Source of the DNA: Paludibacter sp. UBA6032
GTDB lineage: Bacteria; Bacteroidota; Bacteroidia; Bacteroidales; Paludibacteraceae
NCBI GenBank assembly: GCA_002427885.1
Contig: DIZI01000044.1
Span: 1-64,000, forward strand
DNA length: 64,000 nt
Direction: 5' to 3'
Position 1 is the stretch's first letter. Each line of letters begins with the position of its first letter. The position numbers and the translations under genes were made by a program. Below are positions 53,927 through 62,923 of the stretch, piece by piece. The notes under the pieces are model-generated. The model was not told the DNA's origin, did not search any database, and worked only from the letters and a program-made list of their open reading frames with translations.

Positions 53927-56900
53927 ATGAAAAAAATCATACAACTTGTCACCTTTTTCATATTTACACTTTCTACCAGTGCACAATATCACTTTTCATT
54001 TTCTCATTATACTTCCGATAACGGTTTATCGCAAAACAGTATCACAGCAATGATGAAAGACAAAAAGGGGTATTTGTGGTTTGGAACCCGGGATGGATTA
54101 AATAAGTTCGATGGTTATAAATTCACTATTTATAATTCAAAGCTGGATCAGAATTTATCGGTTTTGAGCAACCGGATTATCGCTTTAAAGGAAGATCGAT
54201 GGGGATATATTTGGGTAAAAACGTATGATGATATCGTATACCGGTTAAATCCTTCGACCGAAGATATAATGCTGATAGGAAGTCCGAAAGGTGGTTTCGT
54301 TAACGATAAAATTGTTGAAGAATATATTTTACCATCGGGTGCTATATGGCTGACTACTGCAAATAATGGTTGTTATCAGGTGCTTACAGATGAAAAAACA
54401 CATGATCTTTCAGTTACGCTTTTTGAACAAGCCAAAGGAACACTTCCAAATAATACGGTGAACAGAGTTTTTGAAGACAAGCAAAAAAATACCTGGTTAC
54501 TAACTAATTCAGGAATATGCTGTATTGATAATGCAGGAAATTCAAAGTTCTATTTTGAAAAACAACCGTTTTATTCTTTTGTTGAAACTGAAAAACGAAT
54601 TATGTTTGGAAGTTATGGTAAAATTTTACAATTCGGAAAAAGAAACAAAACATTTAAAACGATTGATTTACCTTATCAGGTAGCCGTTTCAACTATGGCT
54701 GCATTTTCAACCAACAACTATCTGTTTGCCACTCAAAGTAAAGGTTTTTTTACCTATGATATTTTGCATAATGAGCTTATGCAATTCTCATTAGAAAAAT
54801 ATCCTGAAATGAAAAAAAATGAAATTGATCAAATCTATATTGACAGAGCCGGTGAAGCATGGTTGGGAATAAAGTCATCGGGAATTCTTCACTATAATCC
54901 ACAAACAAACCGGATTGCCTATATTCAGTCAAAAATTAACGCCGGGCAAATTACGAATCCGAATTATCTTATTTTTGAAGATGATAAGGATATTCTTTGG
55001 ATTCAACCTTACTTTGGATCATTTTCCTGGTACGACAGAGTTAATAATCGTTTAGTACCATTTTATAGTGCTTACAATGAGGATATTAATACGTTATTCA
55101 CATACGGTGTAAATCATGCCTTGTCCGATTCACAGGGAGTCTTTTGGATAAGTACAAATCGGGGTAATGGCTTTTTCAAATGTACTTTTTTGCCGGATTA
55201 TTTCAATCTTTACTTATTCGAAGATCATTCTGTTTACAGTATCAAGAACGAGACCAGAGCCATTTTTGAAGATAGTGAAAAACGTCTTTGGGTAGGCTGT
55301 AAAGATGGAACTGTTCATGTTTTTGATGAAAATAAAAAGAAACTGGGCACTTTAAATATTGATGGAAGGATCGTTTCCGGAGGTAAACTGGATGTTTTAG
55401 TATATAATTTCTTTCAGGATAAATCCGGTAATATATGGTTAGCCACAAAACGGCAGGGTTTATTCAGATTAAAGCCTAAAGGTGGGAAAAATGTTTTCCG
55501 GATTGAAAATTTTGTACACAAGCCCAATGATCCTTATTCTCTAGCCAATAATGATATGTATTCCATAACACAGGATAAAAATGGTCGTTTGTGGGCAGGT
55601 AGTTATGGCGGTGGGTTGCAGTTACTGGATGAACAGAACGGGAAAATGAGGTTTCTTCATGCCGGAAATGAATTGAAATCATACCCCATGGCTAATTGTT
55701 CTAAAGTCCGGCAAGTTTATGTAGATTCGGATCATCATATTTGGGTTGCTACTACCGAAGGAGTAGTTGTTTTCGATGCCGATTTTAAAAGTCCGAAAGA
55801 TATAAAATTCAGTTATTATCATAAGGAAGACAATACGCCGAATAGCCTGGGTGCTAATGATGTACATTGTGTTTTTGAGGACGCGGAAAAAAGGATGTGG
55901 ATTGGTACTTTTGGTGGGGGACTAAATAAACTGGAAACAAAATTTTCAGGTCAAAGTAAACTTAAATTTAAGATTTACAGCCGTGCGAATGGTATGCCCA
56001 ATAATGTTGTATATACTATTATTGATGACAAACAAGGAAATTTGTGGCTGACAACAGAAAATTCTATCGTTAAATTCAATAAAGATAATGAGGAAATTGA
56101 AGCCTTTGGTAAGGGCAACGAACTGGAAAATGTTGAATTTTCAGAGGCCGCAGCGTTTCTTTTAAGATCAGGAGAAATATGCGTGGGATCAAAATCGGGC
56201 TTTTATTCATTTAATCCCGAAGAAGTAAAACGCAGTGTGATTAATGCTCCGCTTGTATTTACCGGATTGATGCTTTTTAATAAAGAGGTTGAAATCGGAG
56301 TAGAGGGTTCAATTCTTAAAACCCAAATTGATAAAACTTCACTTATTGAATTTAATCACAAGCAGAATGTGTTTACGATTGAATTTGCCACCCTGGATAT
56401 GCGTGCACCTGAGAAGATTCAATATGCATATAAACTGGCCGGTTTTGATCAGGAATGGAATTATGTTAATACAAAACACTTTGCCACATACACCGCATTA
56501 CCACCCGGAGAATACACTTTTCATGTAAAATCGACCGATAGTGAAGGAATCTGGCTGAATAATGAACGAAAGATAGATATTAAAATTCTTCCTTCTTTCT
56601 GGCAATCTACCTTTGCCAAGTTTCTGTATGCTATCATGATCATCCTTTTGTTTTTTATCACCTTGTATATTTTTCTTACATTCTACAAATTGAAAAATAA
56701 TGTGAGACTCGAACAACAAATGACAGATATGAAACTCCGCTTTTTTACAGATATTTCTCATGAATTACGTACTCCTTTAACTTTAATTTCTCTCCCTGTC
56801 GATAGTCTTTTGGAAAGTGATATTGATCCATCTGCAAAAGAAGAGCTTACGCTAATTCGTAGAAACCTGGACCGGGTTCTTATTTTAATTAATCAGATTC

Positions 56901-58309
56901 TTGATTTCCGGAAATTGCAGAATAATAAAATGCATATTACTGTAGAAGAGATCAATTTTGCAGAATTCGTCCGAAACAGCAGCAGCAATTTTCTGGAAAT
57001 GGCACATGCTAAAAATGTAGGCTTTCATATTGTTGATGAATCAGATAACATAAAAATATGGGTGGATCCTGAAAAACTTGATTCAATCATTTACAACCTG
57101 CTTTCCAATGCACTTAAATTTACACCTTCGGGGAAAAATATAACCGTAAAAACATCTGTTCAACAAAATCTGGCTGTACTTGCGGTTATCGATGAGGGTG
57201 TCGGAATTGCCCAGGAGAAAATAAATTTCATTTTTGACCGTTTTTTCACTGTTTCTACACTCCGGAATATAGCTCAGAAAAGTACCGGAATCGGGCTCGA
57301 TTTAGTCAAGAAACTGGTTGATTTGCATCGTGCCAACATTCATGTTGAAAGTCAGCTGGGAAAAGGTTCCACCTTCAAAATCGAATTTAAGCCAGGGGTA
57401 TCTCATTTTGGAAGTGATGTAGATATAATTGTTTCCGATCAGGTAATTACATCTGAAGAACCGGAAGCTGAAAGATCAACTGAATTAATTAAAAATAATC
57501 ATTTCAATCCATTAATTTTGATTGTGGAAGATAATGATGAACTTCGTCATTTTTTGAAAAACAGTTTGAAGAACATCTATCGGGTAGCTGAAGCTGAAAA
57601 TGGATTGAAAGGCTGGAAAAAAACGGAACAACTTATGCCTGATTTAGTAATTGCGGATTTGCGCATGCCAGGAATGGATGGTTTGGAGTTGACCGTTAAG
57701 ATTAGAGAGGATAGAAGAACCTCACATATTCCGGTCATTCTGCTGACAGCCGTAACCGATCTTGAAAGTAAAGTTGCAGGAATGAAGGCAGGTGCTGATG
57801 ATTATATTACAAAGCCTTTCAGTTCGGCATTTCTGCAGGCGCGTATTGAAAATTTAATGAACCAGCGCAAACAATTACAAGAGTTTTATCGATCACAAAT
57901 AATAACTTCGAAAACAGATTATGCGCTTCCGCCATTGGAAATCAGATCGCAGGAAGAAGTATTTATGCAACATTTAATTCAGATATTGAATGTGAATTTG
58001 GAAAATTATGACTTGAATATCGATTTGCTTGCCAATGAATTAGGAATGAGCCGTACTGTTTTCTTTAATAAAATAAAGAGCTTAACGGGATTTTCACCCA
58101 TTGAGTTTGTGCGTGAAGTCCGGTTTGAACGTGCCGCCGAGTATATGCGTGATACCCAGTTATCGGTTTCTGAAATTTCTTATAAAGTTGGAATTGAAGA
58201 CCCACGCTATTTTAGCCGTTGCTTTAAGCAAAAATTCGGAAGTACTCCATCAGAGTACAGACAGCAACATTCTGGTGATTTAAATTATGAAATACAATCA
58301 AATAAATAA
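53927..58309 (+). CDS. Hybrid two-component system regulator (HTCS)
   Basis: A 1460-residue one-protein sensor-regulator. I start at ATG 53927 (signal MKKIIQLVTFFIFTLSTSAQ); an upstream ATG at 53879 adds a non-signal stretch. Residues about 20-750 are two seven-bladed regulator-propeller repeats (GLSQNSITAMMKDKKGYLWFGTRDGLNKFDG, FEDSEKRLWVGCKDG and many similar WxGT blades). A Y_Y_Y domain follows (about 770-880), then one membrane helix, HisKA with H945 in FTDISHELRTPLTLI, HATPase, a REC domain with D1244 (VIADLRMPGMDG), and a C-terminal AraC-type HTH. It binds a breakdown oligosaccharide outside and activates glycan genes. Substrate here is probably pectic, from context. The next gene begins 12 bp after its stop. 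Confidence 0.95.
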   Translation: MKKIIQLVTFFIFTLSTSAQYHFSFSHYTSDNGLSQNSITAMMKDKKGYLWFGTRDGLNKFDGYKFTIYNSKLDQNLSVLSNRIIALKEDRWGYIWVKTYDDIVYRLNPSTEDIMLIGSPKGGFVNDKIVEEYILPSGAIWLTTANNGCYQVLTDEKTHDLSVTLFEQAKGTLPNNTVNRVFEDKQKNTWLLTNSGICCIDNAGNSKFYFEKQPFYSFVETEKRIMFGSYGKILQFGKRNKTFKTIDLPYQVAVSTMAAFSTNNYLFATQSKGFFTYDILHNELMQFSLEKYPEMKKNEIDQIYIDRAGEAWLGIKSSGILHYNPQTNRIAYIQSKINAGQITNPNYLIFEDDKDILWIQPYFGSFSWYDRVNNRLVPFYSAYNEDINTLFTYGVNHALSDSQGVFWISTNRGNGFFKCTFLPDYFNLYLFEDHSVYSIKNETRAIFEDSEKRLWVGCKDGTVHVFDENKKKLGTLNIDGRIVSGGKLDVLVYNFFQDKSGNIWLATKRQGLFRLKPKGGKNVFRIENFVHKPNDPYSLANNDMYSITQDKNGRLWAGSYGGGLQLLDEQNGKMRFLHAGNELKSYPMANCSKVRQVYVDSDHHIWVATTEGVVVFDADFKSPKDIKFSYYHKEDNTPNSLGANDVHCVFEDAEKRMWIGTFGGGLNKLETKFSGQSKLKFKIYSRANGMPNNVVYTIIDDKQGNLWLTTENSIVKFNKDNEEIEAFGKGNELENVEFSEAAAFLLRSGEICVGSKSGFYSFNPEEVKRSVINAPLVFTGLMLFNKEVEIGVEGSILKTQIDKTSLIEFNHKQNVFTIEFATLDMRAPEKIQYAYKLAGFDQEWNYVNTKHFATYTALPPGEYTFHVKSTDSEGIWLNNERKIDIKILPSFWQSTFAKFLYAIMIILLFFITLYIFLTFYKLKNNVRLEQQMTDMKLRFFTDISHELRTPLTLISLPVDSLLESDIDPSAKEELTLIRRNLDRVLILINQILDFRKLQNNKMHITVEEINFAEFVRNSSSNFLEMAHAKNVGFHIVDESDNIKIWVDPEKLDSIIYNLLSNALKFTPSGKNITVKTSVQQNLAVLAVIDEGVGIAQEKINFIFDRFFTVSTLRNIAQKSTGIGLDLVKKLVDLHRANIHVESQLGKGSTFKIEFKPGVSHFGSDVDIIVSDQVITSEEPEAERSTELIKNNHFNPLILIVEDNDELRHFLKNSLKNIYRVAEAENGLKGWKKTEQLMPDLVIADLRMPGMDGLELTVKIREDRRTSHIPVILLTAVTDLESKVAGMKAGADDYITKPFSSAFLQARIENLMNQRKQLQEFYRSQIITSKTDYALPPLEIRSQEEVFMQHLIQILNVNLENYDLNIDLLANELGMSRTVFFNKIKSLTGFSPIEFVREVRFERAAEYMRDTQLSVSEISYKVGIEDPRYFSRCFKQKFGSTPSEYRQQHSGDLNYEIQSNK

Positions 58310-58321
58310 AAAATTAGTATT

Positions 58322-59122
58322 ATGAAAACAGTAAAATTAAAAGTATTGTGGTTATTTTTTCTCAGTTGTTCGATGTTATCATCGGGCTTTGCTCAAAAAA
58401 AAGTGCTGTTGGACAATTTTTATAACAATGAGATAAATGCCAAAACCGGAAAATCATTTCATTATATTTGGGAAGACACTGCTTTAAGTGGATTTTCGGA
58501 GCTTGGAACTCTTTTTCAAAGCAAAGGAGCAGTTTTGGCTACACTGAAAGCAAAGCCTACTGAAGAAAACCTTAAAGGTGCTGGAATTTACATCATTGTA
58601 GACCCCGACACAAAACTTGAAACGGCCACTCCAAACTATATGGATAAAGAGGCTGCAAATGCAATATCCAAATGGGTCAAAGCAGGAGGTGTCCTGGTTA
58701 TGTTAACTAATGATGGAAAGAATTGCGAGTTGGACAGTTTTAATATGTTGGCGGCTAAGTTTGGGCTGAAGTTTAATAATGTTTTGTTACACCCAGAGTT
58801 AAAGGCTGAACCGGGAATGCCCAGGAATTATAATAGCTGTGCTTCCACCAATTTACCGGATCATCCTTTGTTTAAAGGTGTTAATAAAATTTTTCTGAAA
58901 GAAGTATCCTCCATCACCTGTACAAAACCGGCCAAACCGGTATTGGAAGAAAACGGGCAAGCTCTTATGGCTCAGGCTAAGTATGGTAAAGGTTTTATTT
59001 TTGCAGTTGGTGATCCATGGCTCTACAATGAATATATAGATCATGCTCATCTACCGGTTGATTTTGAAAATTTGAAAGCAGCTAAAAATCTAGTCGACTG
59101 GTTATTAAGTGAGACAAAATAG
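58322..59122 (+). CDS. Exported DUF4350-type protein
   Basis: A 266-residue secreted protein with signal peptide ending FAQ. The core VLLDNFYNNEINAKTGKSFHY, ENLKGAGIYIIVDPDTKLE, NAISKWVKAGGVLVMLTNDG and KGFIFAVGDPWLYNEYIDH is a Rossmann-like, glutamine-amidotransferase-superfamily fold (DUF4350). I know this domain mainly as a fusion to GH88/GH105 unsaturated-uronyl hydrolases in Bacteroidota; here it stands alone. It has no obvious catalytic Cys-His pair. It is in the HTCS transcript, so a role in pectin-oligomer processing is likely but unproven. Confidence 0.78.
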   Translation: MKTVKLKVLWLFFLSCSMLSSGFAQKKVLLDNFYNNEINAKTGKSFHYIWEDTALSGFSELGTLFQSKGAVLATLKAKPTEENLKGAGIYIIVDPDTKLETATPNYMDKEAANAISKWVKAGGVLVMLTNDGKNCELDSFNMLAAKFGLKFNNVLLHPELKAEPGMPRNYNSCASTNLPDHPLFKGVNKIFLKEVSSITCTKPAKPVLEENGQALMAQAKYGKGFIFAVGDPWLYNEYIDHAHLPVDFENLKAAKNLVDWLLSETK

Positions 59123-59163
59123 AATTTTAATCAGTAGAAGTTATAAAACAATATTTGAATATA

Positions 59164-59198
59164 AATAAGAGATAGTTTTACTGTCTCTTATTTTTTTT
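59164..59198 (+). terminator. Terminator of the HTCS-DUF4350 transcript
   Basis: AATAAGAGATAGT (59164-59176) pairs with ACTGTCTCTTATT (59180-59192) with one T-G wobble, 3-nt loop, then a run of T to 59198. It isolates the HTCS pair from the LacI operon. Confidence 0.88.
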
Positions 59199-59340
59199 CA
59201 TTTTATAAGACCTGCATTTTAGCAAAATGTTTTTTTTAGTCAAATTCCAAAATTAATTTGATTTATTATTATAATGACAATTTGTATAATATATTGATAA
59301 ATAGTGCTATATAGTGATTTGTAAATTCTCCGTTAACGCC

Positions 59341-59354
59341 CGTGTCCGCACACG
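59341..59354. promoter_or_regulatory. LacI-type operator 1
   Basis: CGTGTCCGCACACG: a palindrome with central CG, consensus GTGTnCGnACAC. It lies 15 bp before the -33 box of the lacI gene promoter. Confidence 0.6.
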
Positions 59355-59368
59355 AAAGCAAAAATAGT

Positions 59369-59398
59369 TTTGTATCTTCAAAATATATATTACTTTTG
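59369..59398 (+). promoter_or_regulatory. Promoter of the LacI-uronate operon
   Basis: TTTG at 59369-59372 (-33), 18 bp spacer, TACTTTTG at 59391-59398 (-7): a good fit to the Bacteroidota TTTG/TAnnTTTG promoter. Expected start of transcription near 59404, just before operator 2. Confidence 0.65.
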
Positions 59399-59413
59399 TA
59401 CAAAATAATGACT

Positions 59414-59425
59414 GTGTACGAACAC
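59414..59425. promoter_or_regulatory. LacI-type operator 2
   Basis: GTGTACGAACAC, same consensus GTGTnCGnACAC as operator 1, placed right after the predicted transcription start and 72 bp downstream of operator 1. A bound repressor here would block the polymerase. Confidence 0.6.
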
Positions 59426-59448
59426 GGGATTATAAAATTGCGATAAAT

Positions 59449-60522
59449 ATGAAAGAAATTAACCCAAAAATACGTATAAAAGACATTGCAATTATGGCAG
59501 GTGTATCGGAGGGTACAGTTGACAGAGTATTACACGAAAGAGGAGATGTTTCCGCTAAAAGCTTAGAGGCTGTGAATAAAGTTTTGGATGAAATTGACTA
59601 TACTCCAAATCTTTTGGCACGTTCACTGGCTTCCAAAAAACAGTACCGTTTTGTTTGTCTGTTTCCGGCACATCAAAACGCAGATTACTGGCACAGTGTT
59701 GACAACGGCTTTACTCAGGCAGCCAGAGAATTTACGCATTACAATGTACATATTGAAAAAAGATATTTCAACCAGTATGATGTCCTTTCTTTTGTTGAAG
59801 CTTCTAATGCTGTTTTTGAACAAAAACCCGATGCCGTATTTATAGCTCCGATTTTTAGAAAAGAGACATTAGATCTCTGCGAAAAACTGACTCTTGAGGA
59901 AATACCATTTTCATTTATCGATTCATTAATTGAAGAAGTGAATTTCCTGACATATTACGGTCAAAATTCTTTTCAAAGCGGTTATATTGCAGCTAAATTA
60001 TCGCTCGGTTCACTTCCCAATCATGCACAGGTTTTAATTGTCAGAACTCAGCGAAAGGGAGCAGTTTCCAATCAGACATTGAACCGATATAACGGATTTA
60101 TGCAATTTATAAAGGACAATCAACTTGCCGGTCATCTTGAATTGATTTCAGTGGAAATAAAAGATAATGATGAACTTGCCAATAAGGAATCAATCCGGAA
60201 TATTTTTGAATCAAACAACAATATTAAAACGGTTATTACCTTTAATTCCAGGGTTCATCAACTGGCTAAACATTTGGAAGAATTGAATCTGACCGATGCT
60301 AATCTGATTGGTTATGATTTATTGGAACAGAATGTTGCCTATCTGAAAAAAGGTTCTATTTCGTTTTTAATAGCTCAACGACCTGATAAACAGTCGTATT
60401 TTACAGTAAGAGATATGTGCCGTGAACTTATCTTCAGGCAAGAGATACGCAAAATTAATTATGTTCCGATTGATATTTTATTAAAAGAGAACATTGAAGA
60501 TTATATGCATTTTGTAGAATAA
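59449..60522 (+). CDS. LacI-family regulator of the uronate operon
   Basis: A 357-residue repressor. The N-terminal LacI HTH reads IKDIAIMAGVSEGTVDRVLHERGDVSAKS, followed by the hinge/minor-groove part LLARSLASKK. The rest is a periplasmic-binding-protein-like sensor fold with DAVFIAPIFRKETLDLCEKL and VITFNSRVHQLAKHLEELN. It begins 39 bp before uxaE, so it is in the same transcript and likely autoregulated via the two GTGTnCGnACAC sites. The effector is probably a uronate or its keto form (inference). Confidence 0.92.
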   Translation: MKEINPKIRIKDIAIMAGVSEGTVDRVLHERGDVSAKSLEAVNKVLDEIDYTPNLLARSLASKKQYRFVCLFPAHQNADYWHSVDNGFTQAAREFTHYNVHIEKRYFNQYDVLSFVEASNAVFEQKPDAVFIAPIFRKETLDLCEKLTLEEIPFSFIDSLIEEVNFLTYYGQNSFQSGYIAAKLSLGSLPNHAQVLIVRTQRKGAVSNQTLNRYNGFMQFIKDNQLAGHLELISVEIKDNDELANKESIRNIFESNNNIKTVITFNSRVHQLAKHLEELNLTDANLIGYDLLEQNVAYLKKGSISFLIAQRPDKQSYFTVRDMCRELIFRQEIRKINYVPIDILLKENIEDYMHFVE

Positions 60523-60561
60523 AATTAATCATTAAATATTAAACCATAAAAAGTTTTTATC

Positions 60562-61809
60562 ATGAAATTAGGAAAATACAGTATCGGTACAGGTGACCGT
60601 TTTTCGCATCAGGGTCAGGCTCAGTTGAGAGCCATAATGCACGCAAATAAATCCGGTTTGGACATTAGTCCCGTTTGGAATAAATCCAACCGTGAACATA
60701 CATACGTTCATACTGTGCCACAAGATACACGCAATGAAGCGGATGCAGCAGTTGCTGCACTTGGATTTAAAGGCAAGTACTTTGTAGACGCAGATCATAT
60801 CAATTTAAGTAATGTGGCAGCCTTTGTAGATTCATCTGACTTTTTTACCCTTGATGTAGCATCATTTATCGGAAAACCAAGTTCTGAAAGTGAAGTAAAA
60901 GCTTTTGTAAACTCTTGCCATAAATACATAGGTAAACTAATTATTCCGGGAGTTAAAGTTCCGTTATTAGTTACAATTGAATTAATTGAAAAAGTCGCCG
61001 GAAAATTTCTGGCTGCCACACAACAAGCAGCTGATATTTACAACTTTCTGAAAAAAGCAAAAGGAGAAGGTAATTTTATTACTGAAGTCTCGATGGACGA
61101 AGTTGAAACTCCACAAACTCCGATTGAATTGTTGTTTATTTTGAAAATGTTGGCAGATAAAGGAGTTCCGGCTCAGACCATTGCACCTAAATTTACAGGT
61201 CGCTTTAATAAAGGTGTTGATTATAAGGGTGATGTAGATCAATTTGCTAAAGAATTTGAAGAAGATGTTTTAGTTATTGATTTTGCAGTGAAAGAATTTG
61301 GTTTACCTGCTGAATTGAAATTAAGTATTCACTCCGGTAGTGATAAATTCTCCATTTATCCTGTAATGGCTGCTGTTATCAAAAAATATGACAAAGGCTT
61401 ACATTTGAAAACAGCTGGAACAACCTGGTTGGAAGAAGTTATTGGTCTGGCAGTTGCCGGTGGAGATGGTTTAGAAGCTGCAAAATATATTTATGCAGAT
61501 TCTTTAAACCGTAGTGAAGAATTATGTGGTCCTTATGCCGATGTAATTGAAATTGATACAACAAAACTTCCTACTATCGAAGAAGTTAACTCATGGTCGG
61601 GTGAAAAATACGCCAACACTTTGCGTCATATTCCGGGAAATCCTGATTATAATGCGAATTTCCGTCAGTTGATTCATGTAGCCTACAAAGTAGCTTACGA
61701 AATGGGCGACAAATATATCAAAATGATTGAGAAACATGCTGATGTTGTTGGACAATGTGTGGAAGAAAATATCTACGATCGCCATTTGAAACGCTTGTTT
61801 AATTTATAA
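60562..61809 (+). CDS. uxaE: Tagaturonate epimerase (UxaE family)
   Basis: A 415-residue protein of the tagaturonate-epimerase family: opens KLGKYSIGTGDRFSHQGQAQL, then NREHTYVHTVPQDTRNEADAAV, and FTLDVASFIGKP, LSIHSGSDKFSIYPVMAA and HLKTAGTTWLEE. It converts D-tagaturonate to D-fructuronate, linking the galacturonate route to the glucuronate/mannonate branch; this replaces UxaB/UxaA chemistry of E. coli. It fits with the SDR reductase and UxuA beside it. Cytosolic. Galacturonate isomerase (UxaC) is not seen in the window. Confidence 0.9.
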   Translation: MKLGKYSIGTGDRFSHQGQAQLRAIMHANKSGLDISPVWNKSNREHTYVHTVPQDTRNEADAAVAALGFKGKYFVDADHINLSNVAAFVDSSDFFTLDVASFIGKPSSESEVKAFVNSCHKYIGKLIIPGVKVPLLVTIELIEKVAGKFLAATQQAADIYNFLKKAKGEGNFITEVSMDEVETPQTPIELLFILKMLADKGVPAQTIAPKFTGRFNKGVDYKGDVDQFAKEFEEDVLVIDFAVKEFGLPAELKLSIHSGSDKFSIYPVMAAVIKKYDKGLHLKTAGTTWLEEVIGLAVAGGDGLEAAKYIYADSLNRSEELCGPYADVIEIDTTKLPTIEEVNSWSGEKYANTLRHIPGNPDYNANFRQLIHVAYKVAYEMGDKYIKMIEKHADVVGQCVEENIYDRHLKRLFNL

Positions 61810-61824
61810 AAAGAAAGGCCCCAT

Positions 61825-61840
61825 CCCGATAGTTATCGGG
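61825..61840. repeat. Dispersed palindrome copy (uxaE-SDR gap)
   Basis: CCCGATAGTTATCGGG, one change from the perfect CCCGATAGCTATCGGG. It lies 15 bp past the uxaE stop in the 129-bp gap to the SDR gene. It could be an RNA stem or a protein-binding palindrome. Confidence 0.7.
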
Positions 61841-61938
61841 ACCCTGAAGGGGTTTAAAGGCCAAGTATTTAAAAAATAAATAATTAAAACTAACATCTCT
61901 TACTCCCCTTTAGGGGATGGAGATTAAATTAAAAAAAA

Positions 61939-62748
61939 ATGAAAAACTTATTCGATGTAAAGGGTAAAGTGATTGTTATCACCGGTGGTGCCGGTATTCT
62001 TGGTAAGGGAATGGCTGAATATATGGCTGAACAGGGTTGTAAAGTTGTTATTTTAGACAGAGCTGACGCTGGAGTTGCGTTGGCTGAAGAAATCAAGTCA
62101 AAAGGAGGTGAAGCATTGTATTTAAATACGAATGTTCTTGAGAAAGAAGCGTTGGAACAAAATGCAAAAGACATTGTTGCTGCTTTTGGTCGAATTGACA
62201 TTTTAGTAAATGCCGCCGGTGGAAACATGGCCGGTGCAACCATTGGACCGGACCAGACTATTTTCGATCTTCAAATTGATGCGTTCGAGAAAGTGGTTGA
62301 TTTGAACTTGTTTGGAACCGTATTACCTTGTATGGTATTCGGAAAAATTATGGTCGATCAAAAAGAAGGAAGTATTATTAATATATCTTCCGAATCGGCT
62401 ATTCGTCCGTTAACCCGTGTAGTTGGTTATGGTGCTTCTAAAGCAGCGGTCACAAACTTTACAAAATTCCTGGCAACTGAAATGGCCAGTAAATTCAGCG
62501 AAAAAATCCGTGTAAATGCTATGGCTCCCGGTTTCTTCTTAACCGAACAAAACCGCGCGTTAATGACTAATCCCGATGGAACACCAACGCCAAGAGGACA
62601 ATCTATCGTCGCTCACACACCATTCGGACGTTTGGGAGAACCTGATGAATTATTCGGAACCCTTCATTGGTTAGCCAGCGATGCTTCAAAATTCGTTACA
62701 GGAACATTAACTGTTATTGATGGTGGGTTTGATGTGTTCTGTATTTAA
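61939..62748 (+). CDS. SDR-type D-fructuronate reductase (D-mannonate oxidoreductase)
   Basis: A 269-residue short-chain dehydrogenase. Cofactor loop VITGGAGILGKGMAEYMAEQG, then NVLEKEALEQNAKDIV, VNAAGGNMAG, the catalytic Y164 and K168 in VVGYGASKAAVTNF, and a Ser in INISSESAIRP before it. In Bacteroidota and Thermotoga operons an SDR of this kind reduces D-fructuronate to D-mannonate, in place of the E. coli UxuB. Its position between uxaE and uxuA makes that the best call. Confidence 0.85.
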   Translation: MKNLFDVKGKVIVITGGAGILGKGMAEYMAEQGCKVVILDRADAGVALAEEIKSKGGEALYLNTNVLEKEALEQNAKDIVAAFGRIDILVNAAGGNMAGATIGPDQTIFDLQIDAFEKVVDLNLFGTVLPCMVFGKIMVDQKEGSIINISSESAIRPLTRVVGYGASKAAVTNFTKFLATEMASKFSEKIRVNAMAPGFFLTEQNRALMTNPDGTPTPRGQSIVAHTPFGRLGEPDELFGTLHWLASDASKFVTGTLTVIDGGFDVFCI

Positions 62749-62876
62749 TCAGAGTAAAGTACAAAGATTCAAGAACCAGGACTCAAGATGAAAGAATTGA
62801 GAGTCTTGGGTTCTTAATACTAGAGATTTTAGAATTAAATTAAGCATTATCATTTTTTGTAGGTGTTAAAATGGTA

Positions 62877-62896
62877 CTCCCGATAGCTATCGGGAG
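62877..62896. repeat. Dispersed perfect palindrome copy
   Basis: CTCCCGATAGCTATCGGGAG (20 bp, perfect) lies in the 175-bp gap before uxuA, about 28 bp upstream of its ATG. Confidence 0.75.
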
Positions 62897-62923
62897 TAAA
62901 TTTTTAAAATAGTAAATAAGATT

